Made by a program: the position numbers and the translations under genes. 64,000 nt of DNA from Sinorhizobium chiapasense (lineage in GTDB: Bacteria > Pseudomonadota > Alphaproteobacteria > Rhizobiales > Rhizobiaceae). Position 1 is the stretch's first letter, and each line of letters begins with the position of its first letter. The stretch covers positions 2,542,001-2,606,000 of the forward strand of contig NZ_CP133148.1 of assembly GCF_036488675.1 (NCBI RefSeq), written 5' to 3'. Under the pieces are notes generated by a model, which saw only the letters and a list, made by a program, of their open reading frames with translations, was not told the DNA's origin and searched no databases. Below are positions 51,342-60,182 of this stretch, piece after piece.

Positions 51342-51457
51342 AAATCGCCCCCGCGCTTGCCGCAACTGGCGGCATAGGTTAATGGAGATTCAAGCGCGGT
51401 GGTTGGCATCCACTGATTTGCAGGGGCTACGGGGCCCAGAAGCACGAAAGTGACACC

Positions 51458-52540
51458 ATGGCGATATTCCGTATCCCCCTCTCAAAACGGGCGTTCACTG
51501 CCGCTGCCCTGGCATCGGTGGCCATTGCCTCGGGGTGCTCCACGGTCGAGCATACGTCGCTTGAAGAACTGACCGCCGTGCAGACAGTCACCCCCATCGC
51601 GAAGCCCGGAACGGAGATGACGGCCTATGCCCTGCCGACACCGGACGGGGCGGCAACCGTAGCTTCGACAGCCCTCGCTTCCCAAACGACGCCCGGTGAG
51701 ATGACACCGGGCGCAACCGCTGCAACTCCGACGGCCACTGCGGCGGCTGCCGTCGCATCGACAACCACGACCGCCGCAACCGAGACCTCTCCGACAACGG
51801 CCACCGCCGCGCCGGCGATCGCAACAATGCCGGCGAGCGACGCGACTCTGGCCTACGCAGCGCCCCAGAGGGTTGCGATTCCCACGGCCAAGCCCGGTCA
51901 GGCGTTCGAAGTGGCGATGGCAGCACCAGTCACGCCGGCGACCACATCGGCCGAGCTTGCAGAAAAGACGGCCGGCGCCGAGCCCGCTGCCGTGCCCTTC
52001 CTGGGGGTTGCCGCCGCAATGGAATCGGATTTCGATACGGGCGAACCGGTCGGTCTCGAAACGCTGGTCGCCAAGCGGATGATCGTTCCGACCGCACGGC
52101 CAAACACCGGTGTGATCGGCTCCGCCGTCGGCGCTGTCGCAAGCGTCATTCCCGACTCACTGAAGTTCTCAAAGGCGCCGACCAGTTCGCGTCCCGAACT
52201 CGACCGGCTGATCAAATATTATGCCGAGCTGAACGGTATTCCGGTGGAGCTCGTGCACCGGGTCGTCAAGCGCGAGAGCAACTACAATCCCCGCGCCTAC
52301 AGCAAGGGCAATTACGGCCTGATGCAGATCCGCTATAACACCGCCAAGGGGCTTGGTTATGAGGGCCCGGCCGAAGGCCTGTTCGACGCGGAAACCAATC
52401 TCAAATACGCGACCAAGTACCTGCGCGGCGCCTGGATGGTGGCCGACAACCAGCATGACGGCGCGGTGAGGCTCTACGCCAGCGGTTACTATTATCACGC
52501 CAAACGCAAGGGCCTGCTCGACGATCTCGACATGCGGTAG
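51458..52540 (+). CDS. Lytic transglycosylase lipoprotein with long Thr/Ala/Pro linker
   Basis: This 360-aa lipoprotein has signal peptide and lipobox AIASGC. A low-complexity linker of about 200 aa, rich in Ala, Thr and Pro (for example TPTATAAAAVASTTTTAATE), reaches a C-terminal SLT domain with Glu in VVKRESNYNPRAYSKGNYG. LMQIRYNTAKGLGYEG and VRLYASGYYYHAKRKG follow. The linker would reach the peptidoglycan from the outer membrane. A strong terminator overlaps the convergent gene downstream. Confidence 0.9.
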   Translation: MAIFRIPLSKRAFTAAALASVAIASGCSTVEHTSLEELTAVQTVTPIAKPGTEMTAYALPTPDGAATVASTALASQTTPGEMTPGATAATPTATAAAAVASTTTTAATETSPTTATAAPAIATMPASDATLAYAAPQRVAIPTAKPGQAFEVAMAAPVTPATTSAELAEKTAGAEPAAVPFLGVAAAMESDFDTGEPVGLETLVAKRMIVPTARPNTGVIGSAVGAVASVIPDSLKFSKAPTSSRPELDRLIKYYAELNGIPVELVHRVVKRESNYNPRAYSKGNYGLMQIRYNTAKGLGYEGPAEGLFDAETNLKYATKYLRGAWMVADNQHDGAVRLYASGYYYHAKRKGLLDDLDMR

Positions 52541-52582
52541 GCGCCCGGGCGCTCTCCCGCAAACAGCGTGGAATTGATATCC

Positions 52583-52614
52583 GAGGCGCTCAATCGAGCG
52601 CCTCTATTATTTTT
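52583..52614 (+). terminator. Intrinsic terminator overlapping the convergent hydrolase gene's 3' end
   Basis: The stem GAGGCGCTC (52583-52591) with GAGCGCCTC (52596-52604) has an AATC loop, then TATTATTTTT. It ends the plus-strand lytic transglycosylase transcript. Its second arm encodes the last codons of the minus-strand hydrolase gene (stop 52590-52592). Confidence 0.85.
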
Positions 52615-53957
52615 GCATTCAGCTTCTGCACGTCGTAGCCGGTGCGCGACGGTGTGAGGCCGAGGCGGACGACCGCGAGCCGCAGCGAAGGAACGATCAT
52701 GATCGCCTGTCCGTCGTGCCCGAGCATCCAGAACGTATCCGGCGGGAAGTTGCCTGTGCCAGCGCGAATGCCGTTTTCCTGCAGCCACACCTGGGCGGAG
52801 CCATAGTCGCCGTCGGACGCGGCCGATGGCGTCCGCATGAAGGAAACATAACCCTCAGGCAAAATCCGCCTGCCCTTCCAGCTTCCGTCCTCGAGCAGAA
52901 ACTGCGCGAAGCGCGCCCAGTCCTGCGCCGTCGCATACATATAGGAGGAACCGACGAAGGTGCCGCTCGCATCCGTTTCCATCACGGCGCTCGTCATGCC
53001 GAGCGGGGCGAAGAGCGCCTTGCGCGGATAGGCCAGCGCTTCGGCCGGATCGTCGAACGTCCGCATCCACAGCTGGGACAGAAGATTGCTGGTGCCGCTC
53101 GAATAGCGGAACTTCGCGCCCGGCTGCGCTTCCAGCATCTTGGACGCCACGAAGCCGGCCATGTCGCTTTCGAGATAGAGCATGCGCGTGACGTCGGTAA
53201 CGTCGCCATAGTCCTCGTTGAACGCGAGCCCGCTCTGCATCGCCAAGAGATCGGCGAGCTTGATCCGCGACCGATCATCGCCGCTCCAGGCCGGCAGCAG
53301 ATCACTCCGGGCGACATCCATCTTTCCCTCGCCGATCCGCACGCCGATCAGCGCCGCAGTCACGGATTTCGTCATCGACCAGCCGAGCAGAGGCGTCTCC
53401 CGATCGAAACCGGGGCCGTAGGTCTCGGCCACCAGCCGACCGTCCCGCACGACGGCGATCGCCCGTATGCCGGGGCCCGCCAGGCCGGCATCCTCGATGA
53501 CGCCCTGAATCGCCGGATCGATGTCGGCCTTGCCACCGTCGGGCCAGCCGATGGCCGCGTCGCGAGCCCCGGATGCTCCCGGCTCGGCCCCTGCCTTCCT
53601 TGCCGAACCCGCAAGCGCCTGCGCGCCGCTGTCATCGACATTGGTGCAACCAAATCCCGGCCTGTGGACCGCTCGGCCAGGTGCGGCAAAGCCGAATATG
53701 CGTGCCGTCACGCTCTCCTTTTCCCGATCGACTGAGACGCGGACGAACTTCAAGAGCGGATGGCCGGGCGCCTGCACGTCTTCCGCAAGAACGGCTTGCG
53801 GATCGCGTTTGGCAAGGAAGACATTGGAGCAGACGATCTTGGCGGCATAGCCGTCGCCGACCTTCAGAAGCTCCGGCGGAAACAACGCCAGCCAGCCGCC
53901 GATGCCCGCAAGTCCGACAACCACCGCCCCGGCGATCGTCTTCAGCAACCGTTTCAT
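52590..53957 (-). CDS. Beta-lactamase-fold serine hydrolase (class C-like)
   Basis: This 455-aa protein with an N-terminal membrane anchor (MKRLLKTIAGAVVVGLAGIG) has the SxxK nucleophile in GWSMTKSVTAAL (Ser at about residue 200 of the chosen frame). A Tyr-containing RYSSGTSNLLSQLW replaces the classical YxN. It resembles the beta-lactamase/EstB/DAP-like family of periplasmic esterases or D-aminopeptidases. True beta-lactam hydrolysis is not implied. The start at 53957 has GGGAGG. An extra 46 residues upstream are low-quality. Confidence 0.85.
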   Translation of the reverse strand: MKRLLKTIAGAVVVGLAGIGGWLALFPPELLKVGDGYAAKIVCSNVFLAKRDPQAVLAEDVQAPGHPLLKFVRVSVDREKESVTARIFGFAAPGRAVHRPGFGCTNVDDSGAQALAGSARKAGAEPGASGARDAAIGWPDGGKADIDPAIQGVIEDAGLAGPGIRAIAVVRDGRLVAETYGPGFDRETPLLGWSMTKSVTAALIGVRIGEGKMDVARSDLLPAWSGDDRSRIKLADLLAMQSGLAFNEDYGDVTDVTRMLYLESDMAGFVASKMLEAQPGAKFRYSSGTSNLLSQLWMRTFDDPAEALAYPRKALFAPLGMTSAVMETDASGTFVGSSYMYATAQDWARFAQFLLEDGSWKGRRILPEGYVSFMRTPSAASDGDYGSAQVWLQENGIRAGTGNFPPDTFWMLGHDGQAIMIVPSLRLAVVRLGLTPSRTGYDVQKLNAKIIEALD

Positions 53958-54069
53958 GCGCGTCCTCCCGGCTCCAGCACCGCGACGCTTCCGCCACGCG
54001 GCAGACGCGAGAGAAACAGGATTCCAGAAAAAGGAAAAGCCCTTGGAAGCCCCGCGCCTGTGCGAAACC

Positions 54070-54087
54070 TCGTCATCAAAGTGTAGC
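54070..54087 (+). promoter_or_regulatory. Possible Pho box upstream of btaA
   Basis: TCGTCAT-CAAA-GTGTAGC matches the PhoB box CTGTCAT-N4-CTGTCAC in 5 of 7 and 4 of 7 positions. An additional CTGTCAT occurs on the minus strand at 54122-54128, close to the start. btaAB is phosphate-starvation induced in Sinorhizobium by established knowledge, but neither box is decisive. Confidence 0.3.
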
Positions 54088-54134
54088 GGAGTCACTTTAG
54101 AAGCGGCTAAGTTTCAACTGGATGACAGGCAAAG

Positions 54135-55385
54135 ATGACCGAACTCGCCCCCGATGCCGGTTTTGGCAGGAAGAATCCGAAGCTGAAAAGCGCGCTGCTG
54201 CAGCACAAGCCCCTCTCGCTCGCCGGTCTGTCGGAACGCCTGTTCGGGCTGCTCTTCTCGGGGCTTGTCTATCCGCAGATCTGGGAAGATCCGATCGTCG
54301 ACATGGCGGCAATGCAGATCCGTGCCGGACACCGCATCGTGACGATCGGCTCAGGCGGCTGCAACATGCTGACCTATCTCTCCGCCGGCCCCGCCCATAT
54401 CGATGTCGTCGACCTCAATCCCCACCATATCGCGTTGAACCGACTGAAACTCGCCGCCTTCCGCCACCTGCCAAGCCACAAGGACATCGTGCGCTTTCTC
54501 GCCGCGACCGACACGCAGTCGAATGTGCAGGCCTTCGACCTTTTCCTTGCCCCGAAGCTCGACGCGGCGACCCGCGCCTACTGGAACGGCCGGGCGCTCG
54601 ACGGACGCCGCCGCATCGGCGTCTTCGGCCGCAACATCTATCGCACCGGCCTGCTCGGCCGCTTCATTGCCGCCAGTCATTTGCTCGCCCGTCTCCACGG
54701 CATCAACCCCGAGCAGTTCGTCCAGGCGCGCTCGATGCGCGAACAGCGCCAGTTCTTCGACGACAAGCTCGCACCGCTGTTCGACCGTCCGGTCATCCGC
54801 TGGATCACCGGCCGCAAAAGCTCGCTTTTCGGCCTCGGCATCCCGCCGCAGCAGTTCGACGAGCTCGCGAGCCTGAGCGAGGAGAAGTCGCTGGCCGCGG
54901 TGCTGCGCCACCGCCTTGAGAAGCTCACCTGCCACTTCCCGCTTCGCGAGAACTATTTCGCCTGGCAGGCCTTCGCGCGGCGCTATCCGCTGCCGCATGA
55001 AGGCGAACTGCCAGCCTATCTGCAGGCCGAGAACCATGAAGCGATCCGCAACCATGGGGACCGCGTCGAAGTCCACCACGCAAGCTTCACCGAATTGCTG
55101 GCCCGCAAGGCGGCGTCGTCCGTCGATCGTTACGTCCTCCTCGACGCGCAGGACTGGATGACCGATCGGCAGTTGAACGACCTTTGGACGGAGATCACAC
55201 GCACCGCCGACAGCGGCGCCGTGGTGATTTTCCGCACCGCAGCGGAAGCGAGCATCCTGCCGGGGCGCGTTTCCGCGGCTCTGCTCAACCAGTGGCACTA
55301 TGACGCCGATGCCTCCATCAAACTCGGCGCAGACGACCGTTCGGCCATCTACGGCGGCTTCCACGTCTATCGGAAGAAAGCATGA
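54135..55385 (+). CDS. btaA: BtaA: SAM-diacylglycerol 3-amino-3-carboxypropyl transferase
   Basis: This makes diacylglyceryl-homoserine, the first step of DGTS betaine-lipid synthesis in phosphate-limited rhizobia (416 aa). The DUF3419-type core shows YPQIWEDPIVDMAAM, SAM motif IVTIGSGGCNMLTYLSAG, VDLNPHHIALNRLKLA and a C-terminal half with ADSGAVVIFRTAAEAS. ATG at 54135 with AGGCAAAG. Overlaps btaB by 4 bp (ATGA). Confidence 0.95.
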   Translation: MTELAPDAGFGRKNPKLKSALLQHKPLSLAGLSERLFGLLFSGLVYPQIWEDPIVDMAAMQIRAGHRIVTIGSGGCNMLTYLSAGPAHIDVVDLNPHHIALNRLKLAAFRHLPSHKDIVRFLAATDTQSNVQAFDLFLAPKLDAATRAYWNGRALDGRRRIGVFGRNIYRTGLLGRFIAASHLLARLHGINPEQFVQARSMREQRQFFDDKLAPLFDRPVIRWITGRKSSLFGLGIPPQQFDELASLSEEKSLAAVLRHRLEKLTCHFPLRENYFAWQAFARRYPLPHEGELPAYLQAENHEAIRNHGDRVEVHHASFTELLARKAASSVDRYVLLDAQDWMTDRQLNDLWTEITRTADSGAVVIFRTAAEASILPGRVSAALLNQWHYDADASIKLGADDRSAIYGGFHVYRKKA

Positions 55386-56056
55386 GCGCCGCCCAACCCT
55401 TGGAAAACAACCACGCGCGCCTGATGGACCAGATGTACCGCTACCAGCGCTACATCTATGATTTCACGCGGAAATATTACCTCTTCGGACGCGACACGCT
55501 GATCCGGGAGCTTGATCCACCGACTGGCGCCTCGGTGCTCGAAGTCGGCTGCGGTACGGGCCGTAACCTCGCCATGATCGGCGAACTCTATCCCGGCAGG
55601 CCCCTGTTCGGCCTCGATATTTCCGCGGAGATGCTAGCCACGGCGAGAGCGAAGCTGCGGCGTCACCGCCTATCTGGCGTAACTCTGCGTGTCGCCGATG
55701 CGACGAATTTCACGCCCACCGCCTTCGACCAACCGGGCTTCGACCGTATCGTCATCTCTTATGCGCTGTCGATGATTCCCGAATGGGAGAAATCGCTCGA
55801 TGCCGCGATCGCGGCGCTCAATCCGGGCGGCTCGCTTCACATTGCCGACTTCGGCCAACAGGAAGGATGGCCCGGCGGCTTCCGCCGCCTGCTCCAGGCG
55901 TGGCTCAGACGCTTTCACGTGACGCCGCGCGAGACTCTTTTCGAGGTTATGCGCGAGAAGGCGAAGAGAAACGGCGCGATGCTCGAATTGCAGTCGATCG
56001 GCCGCGGATATGCCTGGCTTGCCGTCTATCGCCGCCCGGATCGGAACGGCGCCTGA
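55382..56056 (+). CDS. btaB: BtaB: SAM-dependent diacylglyceryl-homoserine N-methyltransferase
   Basis: This 224-aa class I methyltransferase trimethylates the homoserine head group to form DGTS. Motif I is VLEVGCGTGRNLAMIGE, motif II-like FDRIVISYALSMIP, and NPGGSLHIADFG is motif III. An MYRYQRYIYDFTRKYYLFGRD N-terminus is typical of BtaB. It overlaps btaA and so is co-translated. Confidence 0.94.
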   Translation: MSAAQPLENNHARLMDQMYRYQRYIYDFTRKYYLFGRDTLIRELDPPTGASVLEVGCGTGRNLAMIGELYPGRPLFGLDISAEMLATARAKLRRHRLSGVTLRVADATNFTPTAFDQPGFDRIVISYALSMIPEWEKSLDAAIAALNPGGSLHIADFGQQEGWPGGFRRLLQAWLRRFHVTPRETLFEVMREKAKRNGAMLELQSIGRGYAWLAVYRRPDRNGA

Positions 56057-56256
56057 TAACATTCTGCGCGGCGCCGGCGGACGCCTGCTCGCGCAGGCAA
56101 GCGTCGACCTGTTCGCCCCTGCCGCAATTCCCGCTTGAGCTAACTCAATTTTTACGATGATATGGTGAAAATGGGGCACGCCTCCGAGGGGAAAATCATC
56201 ATCATGGAAGCCATCGCGTGAGGCAGGATCGTCGATCGTCTCGAAACGGGAACCCC

Positions 56257-57042
56257 ATGCGCCGGCTTCTCCTGGCTTTGCTGCCTGTTGCAACCCTTCT
56301 TTCCGCCTGCACCTCAACTGACTACGACCTGGTACAGACCGCATCGATATCGCCGCGGTTCCACGATACGGACCCGCAGGATTTCGGCGGCCGGGCGCCG
56401 CATCGCCACAACATCCACGGTATCGACGTTTCCAAGTGGAACGGCGACATCGACTGGGCACGGGTCAAGAATTCAGGCGTCTCCTTCGCTTTCATCAAGG
56501 CAACCGAAGGCAAGGACCGGGTCGATACGCGCTTCAACGAATACTGGCAGCAGGCGCGCGCCGCCGGAATTCCCTATGCACCCTACCATTTCTATTACTT
56601 CTGCTCCACCGCGGACGCCCAGGCCGACTGGTTCATCGCCAAGGTGCCGAAAAGCGCAGTCTACCTGCCGCCCGTGCTCGATGCAGAATGGAACGGTGAG
56701 TCGAAGACCTGCCGCTATCGCCCCTCGCCCGAGACCGTGCGCGCCGAGATGAAGCGCTTCATGGACCGGCTCGAGGCGCATTACGGCAAGCGGCCGATCA
56801 TCTACACCTCCGTCGACTTCCATCGCGACAATCTCGTCGACCAGTTCAAAGACTATCACTTCTGGGTGCGTTCCACCGCCAAGCATCCGGGCGAGGTCTA
56901 TGTCGAGCGCCGCTGGGCCTTCTGGCAATACACCAGCACCGGTGTCATCCCCGGCATCCAGGGGAGCACGGACATCAACGCCTTCGCCGGCTCCGCGAGA
57001 AACTGGCAGAAGTGGGTCGCGGCGGTCTCCCGCGGCAGATAG
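56257..57042 (+). CDS. GH25 lysozyme-like lipoprotein (muramidase)
   Basis: This 261-aa enzyme has a lipoprotein signal (MRRLLLALLPVATLLSAC) and a GH25 TIM barrel. The characteristic GIDVSKWNGDIDW start and DAEWNG (catalytic Asp/Glu) are present, with KRPIIYTSVDFH and WAFWQYTSTGVIPGIQGSTDI. It is a peptidoglycan 1,4-beta-N-acetylmuramidase. A GTG 39 bp upstream is possible, but the ATG with the lipobox fits better. Confidence 0.92.
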   Translation: MRRLLLALLPVATLLSACTSTDYDLVQTASISPRFHDTDPQDFGGRAPHRHNIHGIDVSKWNGDIDWARVKNSGVSFAFIKATEGKDRVDTRFNEYWQQARAAGIPYAPYHFYYFCSTADAQADWFIAKVPKSAVYLPPVLDAEWNGESKTCRYRPSPETVRAEMKRFMDRLEAHYGKRPIIYTSVDFHRDNLVDQFKDYHFWVRSTAKHPGEVYVERRWAFWQYTSTGVIPGIQGSTDINAFAGSARNWQKWVAAVSRGR

Positions 57043-57128
57043 ACGGGAATTGTAGGTCAGATTGCTCGCACAAACCCCACGTTTCTTCATTCGGTCATAA
57101 TGCTCTGAGAGAGCTTCGGCAGACTTCT

Positions 57129-57226
57129 TACAGCGCCGGCGTCTCTCAGACGCATAAAGGTCGCTGGGGGCATTTCGAATGGCAGCCTGTTTCTCAAATC
57201 GATGCGGGTCTGAGAAAACAGGCGTG
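57129..57226 (-). repeat. Nearly complete RIME1-like repeat, inverted
   Basis: The minus strand reads a first palindrome GCCTGTTTTCTCA..TGAGAAACAGGC (with one bulge), then AATGCCCCCAGCGACC, then the second palindrome TGCGTCTGAGAGACGC..CGGCGCTGTAA. The linker is diverged relative to the other copies, so it is an older copy. It lies in the 241-bp gap between the GH25 and MltB-like genes. Confidence 0.6.
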
Positions 57227-57283
57227 AGACAGATTGCACGCTCGCCGGCCTACCCGGGGGCCGCGCGGCGACGGAAAGGAATT

Positions 57284-58501
57284 ATGATGACTGGCACAGC
57301 CCGCAAAGCTCTTTTCACCCTCGGACTGCTGGCGCTCGCCGGCACGTCGGCACTGCCGCAAACCCAACCGCAAACGACGCCACCCGTGGCCTGCGGCGGT
57401 GATCTCGCCACGTTCCTCGAGGGCGTCAAGGCCGAGGCTCTTGCCAAGGGTATTCCGGCCGATGTCGCCGATCGTGCGCTCGCCGGCGCTGCGATCGACC
57501 AGAAGGTGCTGAGCCGCGACCGCGCCCAGGGCGTGTTCAAGCAGACATTCACCGAGTTTTCCAAGCGCACCGTCAGCAAGGCCCGGCTCGATATCGGCGC
57601 GCAGAAGATGAGGGAATATGCCGACGTCTTCGCCCGGGCGGAAAGCGAATTCGGCGTGCCAGCGCCGGTCATCACTGCCTTCTGGGCGATGGAGACGGAT
57701 TTCGGCGCGGTCCAGGGCGATTTCAACACGCGCAATGCGCTGGTGACCCTGGCACATGACTGCCGGCGCCCTGAAATGTTCCGGCCGCAGCTCCTTGCTG
57801 CGATCGAAATGGTGCAGCATGGCGACCTCGACCCGGCGGCGACCACCGGCGCCTGGGCCGGCGAAATCGGCCAGGTGCAGATGCTGCCGGAAGACATCAT
57901 CGCCTACGGCGTTGACGGTGACGGCGACGGCCACGTCAATCTGAAGAAGAGTTCGCCGGACGCCATCCTCACGGCGGCAAAGTTCATCCAGAGCCTCGGC
58001 TTCAAGGCCGGCCAGCCCTGGATCCAGGAAGTCAGCGTCCCGGAAAACCTGCCCTGGGAGAAGACCGGACTGCAATCCGGCATGACGGCGGGCGACTGGT
58101 TCGCGCTCGGCGTCGCGCCACGTGACGGCAACACCGCGAGCAGCGGTCTCGAAGCATCGCTCGTGCTGCCGCAGGGTCGCAAGGGCGTCGCCTTTCTGAC
58201 CTATCCGAATTTCAATATCTATCTCGAGTGGAACCAGTCGTTCATCTACACGACGTCGGCCGCCTACTTCGCGACCCGCCTTGCCGGCGCGCCGCCCTAT
58301 CAGGCCGGCAATCCGGAGCCGGGCCTCGGTGACGTCGAGATGAAGGCGCTGCAGACACGACTCCAGGCCCTCGGCCACGATGTCGGCAAGATCGACGGCA
58401 TTCTCGGCTCCGGTACGCGCACCGCATTGCAGAAGGAGCAGCTGAAGCTCGGACTGCCCGCCGATGGCTGGGCAACGCCGGGGCTCCTGAGCGCGCTCTG
58501 A
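57284..58501 (+). CDS. MltB-like lytic murein transglycosylase
   Basis: This 405-aa periplasmic enzyme has signal peptide (TARKALFTLGLLALAGTSALP), the MltB/Slt-2 domain with the catalytic Glu in FWAMETDFGAVQGDFNTRNALV and LPEDIIAYGVDGDGDGHVNL, and a C-terminal peptidoglycan-binding helical domain (LQTRLQALGHDVGKIDGILG). The start is the double ATG at 57284/57287 with GGAAAGGA. A second SAM-type extension upstream is RIME sequence and not coding. One of five PG hydrolases in this half of the window. Confidence 0.93.
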   Translation: MMTGTARKALFTLGLLALAGTSALPQTQPQTTPPVACGGDLATFLEGVKAEALAKGIPADVADRALAGAAIDQKVLSRDRAQGVFKQTFTEFSKRTVSKARLDIGAQKMREYADVFARAESEFGVPAPVITAFWAMETDFGAVQGDFNTRNALVTLAHDCRRPEMFRPQLLAAIEMVQHGDLDPAATTGAWAGEIGQVQMLPEDIIAYGVDGDGDGHVNLKKSSPDAILTAAKFIQSLGFKAGQPWIQEVSVPENLPWEKTGLQSGMTAGDWFALGVAPRDGNTASSGLEASLVLPQGRKGVAFLTYPNFNIYLEWNQSFIYTTSAAYFATRLAGAPPYQAGNPEPGLGDVEMKALQTRLQALGHDVGKIDGILGSGTRTALQKEQLKLGLPADGWATPGLLSAL

Positions 58502-58503
58502 TC

Positions 58504-58608
58504 CACTGCATGTTTCGTGAAATCGGACCGATTGAAGGACAAAAACATGCAGTAATTCAAAGCGTTACAGCGACATTTGTGTGTCTGACAAGACGCACGG
58601 CGCTGTAG
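58504..58608 (+). repeat. RIME1-like intergenic repeat
   Basis: Full-length copy (105 bp). ACTGCATGTTTCGTGAAATCG with its return arm GATTGAAGGACAAAAACATGCAGT forms the first palindrome. AATTCAAAGCGTTACAGCG is the linker, and GTGTGTCTGACAAGACGCAC..CGGCGCTGTAG is the second. It begins 3 bp after the MltB-like stop and likely serves as a transcript end. Confidence 0.85.
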
Positions 58609-58737
58609 CATTCGCCTGTCATCGGACAGCCGTGACGGGCTGGAAAACGTTCGAATACGAGCAAGAAGCGGGTGGCAACACCCGCTTCTCTATATTACGG
58701 CTTGCGCATCACTTGCAGAATGGCACAGGCACGACCC

Positions 58738-59676
58738 ATGAGTTCACCGGCAAAGGCGATCAACACACAGATGACGATGCGCAATTGGGCGCTCCTGACC
58801 CTGCTTGGCCTTATCTGGGGTGGTTCCTTCTTCTTCGCGCGGGTTGCTGTCGCCCATGTGCCGCCCTTCACGCTGGTTCTCCTGCGTCTCGGTCTCGCGG
58901 CGCTTGCTCTCCACATCTACATTCGCGGGCGCTACGGCATCTATCCGGCGATCAAGGAACGCTGGCCCGAATTCATGCTGATGGGATTGATCAACAATGC
59001 CATTCCGCACGCCTTCATCTTCCTCGGCCAGACCCATATTGGCGCCGGGCTCGCCGCGATCCTGAACGCGACGACGCCGGTCTGGACCGTCTTGATTGCC
59101 AACATGGCAACGGACGACGAGAAGCTGAGTGCCGCCAAGATCAGCGGCTGCCTGCTGGGACTGGCGGGCACCATCGTGCTCATCGGGCCGAGTGCACTTT
59201 CGGGCCTTTTCGGCCATTCGTCTACGATCCCGCTTTGGGCGCTGGTCCTGCCGGTGCTGGCCGCCGTCAGCTACGGCCTGGCGGCAACCTACGGCAAGCG
59301 CTTCCGCAGTCTGGCGCCGCCGGTGACGGCAGCCGGACAATTGACGGCGTCGACACTGATGATGATACCGATCGCCGCCCTTGCCGATACGCCCTGGATG
59401 CTGCCCATGCCCCCGGTGGCCGCCGTGCTCGCGATCCTTGGCCTTGCGCTCGTCTCCACCGCCTACGGCTATATTCTCTATTTCCGGATCATGGCGGAGG
59501 CTGGGGCGACCAACGCTTCGCTCGTGACGCTGCTCGTGCCGCCGAGCGCCATACTGCTTGGCTATCTCTTTCTCGGCGAGACACTGCAGGCGGTGGACAT
59601 CGCTGGCATGGCGCTCATCGCAGCCGGCCTCGCCGTGCTCGACGGGCGCGCCCTGAAGCTCCGATATTCGAGCTGA
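58738..59676 (+). CDS. EamA/DMT-family permease
   Basis: This 312-aa protein has about ten hydrophobic helices, arranged as two EamA repeats. The first ends at LLGLAGTIVLIGPSALSG and the second ends at LGETLQAVDIAGMALIAAGL. It resembles drug/metabolite exporters (YdcZ/RhaT class). Substrate unknown. The start is uncertain: ATG at 58738 or 58771, since ribosome sites are weak. No regulator is adjacent. Confidence 0.85.
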   Translation: MSSPAKAINTQMTMRNWALLTLLGLIWGGSFFFARVAVAHVPPFTLVLLRLGLAALALHIYIRGRYGIYPAIKERWPEFMLMGLINNAIPHAFIFLGQTHIGAGLAAILNATTPVWTVLIANMATDDEKLSAAKISGCLLGLAGTIVLIGPSALSGLFGHSSTIPLWALVLPVLAAVSYGLAATYGKRFRSLAPPVTAAGQLTASTLMMIPIAALADTPWMLPMPPVAAVLAILGLALVSTAYGYILYFRIMAEAGATNASLVTLLVPPSAILLGYLFLGETLQAVDIAGMALIAAGLAVLDGRALKLRYSS

Positions 59677-59925
59677 AACAGAATCAAAAATGGCTTCGCC
59701 ATCGCCTTCCGAGACGCTCACGCAGCATTACAAGCGGTTACATTAACCCGCGCGAAGCAATTGTGAAAAAAATGTGGCAAGATGAAAAATTCAACAATTT
59801 CCGTTGCTTATACCTGTGAACAACATTTTGTGATGCTCCGTCTTTCGCAGCGCAGCACAAGTTTCGCTTTCACACGCCGTTTTTTCGCCCTATGTTTTAC
59901 CCGTCAACGCAGGGAGGATCAGCTT
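59677..59925. other. Intergenic leader of the 25-aa peptide gene
   Basis: Relatively AT-rich 249 bp with AATTGTGAAAAAAATG and TTGTGATG segments. It must carry the promoter and 5' UTR of the 59926 peptide. No other gene was found. Confidence 0.45.
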
Positions 59926-60003
59926 ATGGGACTTACACATTCGTTGAATGTCCTCATGATCAGTGCAGCGTTCGCATTCGTGGCCGTAATGCTTTTTGTC
60001 TGA
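59926..60003 (+). CDS. 25-residue single-pass membrane peptide
   Basis: The ATG at 59926 is preceded by a textbook site GGAGGATCAGCTT. The peptide MGLTHSLNVLMISAAFAFVA plus VMLFV is a short polar N-terminus followed by a single hydrophobic helix, ending at TGA. A longer in-frame frame (59782) exists but its N-terminal part is charged and lacks a start signal. Small membrane peptides of this type occur in Rhizobiales next to metF-like loci, but I cannot name one. A strong bidirectional terminator follows 122 bp later. Confidence 0.65.
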   Translation: MGLTHSLNVLMISAAFAFVAVMLFV

Positions 60004-60125
60004 GCGAGGCCGCTGAAAAGTCCAAACCGAGACAGGGACTTTAATTTCCGGAAAACCCATTTGCAGCAAGATTTGTCAGGCAGGCCACTCGGAGAGTATC
60101 CGGTCTACAGGCTGCGATAACAACC

Positions 60126-60159
60126 AAAGCCCATGAACGCCGATCCGTTCATGGGCTTT
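60126..60159. terminator. Bidirectional terminator between the 25-aa peptide and metF
   Basis: A perfect 13-bp stem AAAGCCCATGAAC/GTTCATGGGCTTT closes an 8-nt loop. Each arm ends in A or T runs. It ends metF on the minus strand (24 bp after its stop) and the plus-strand peptide transcript. Confidence 0.9.
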
Positions 60160-60182
60160 ATCTTTGCTCGAACTTGGCGGGT

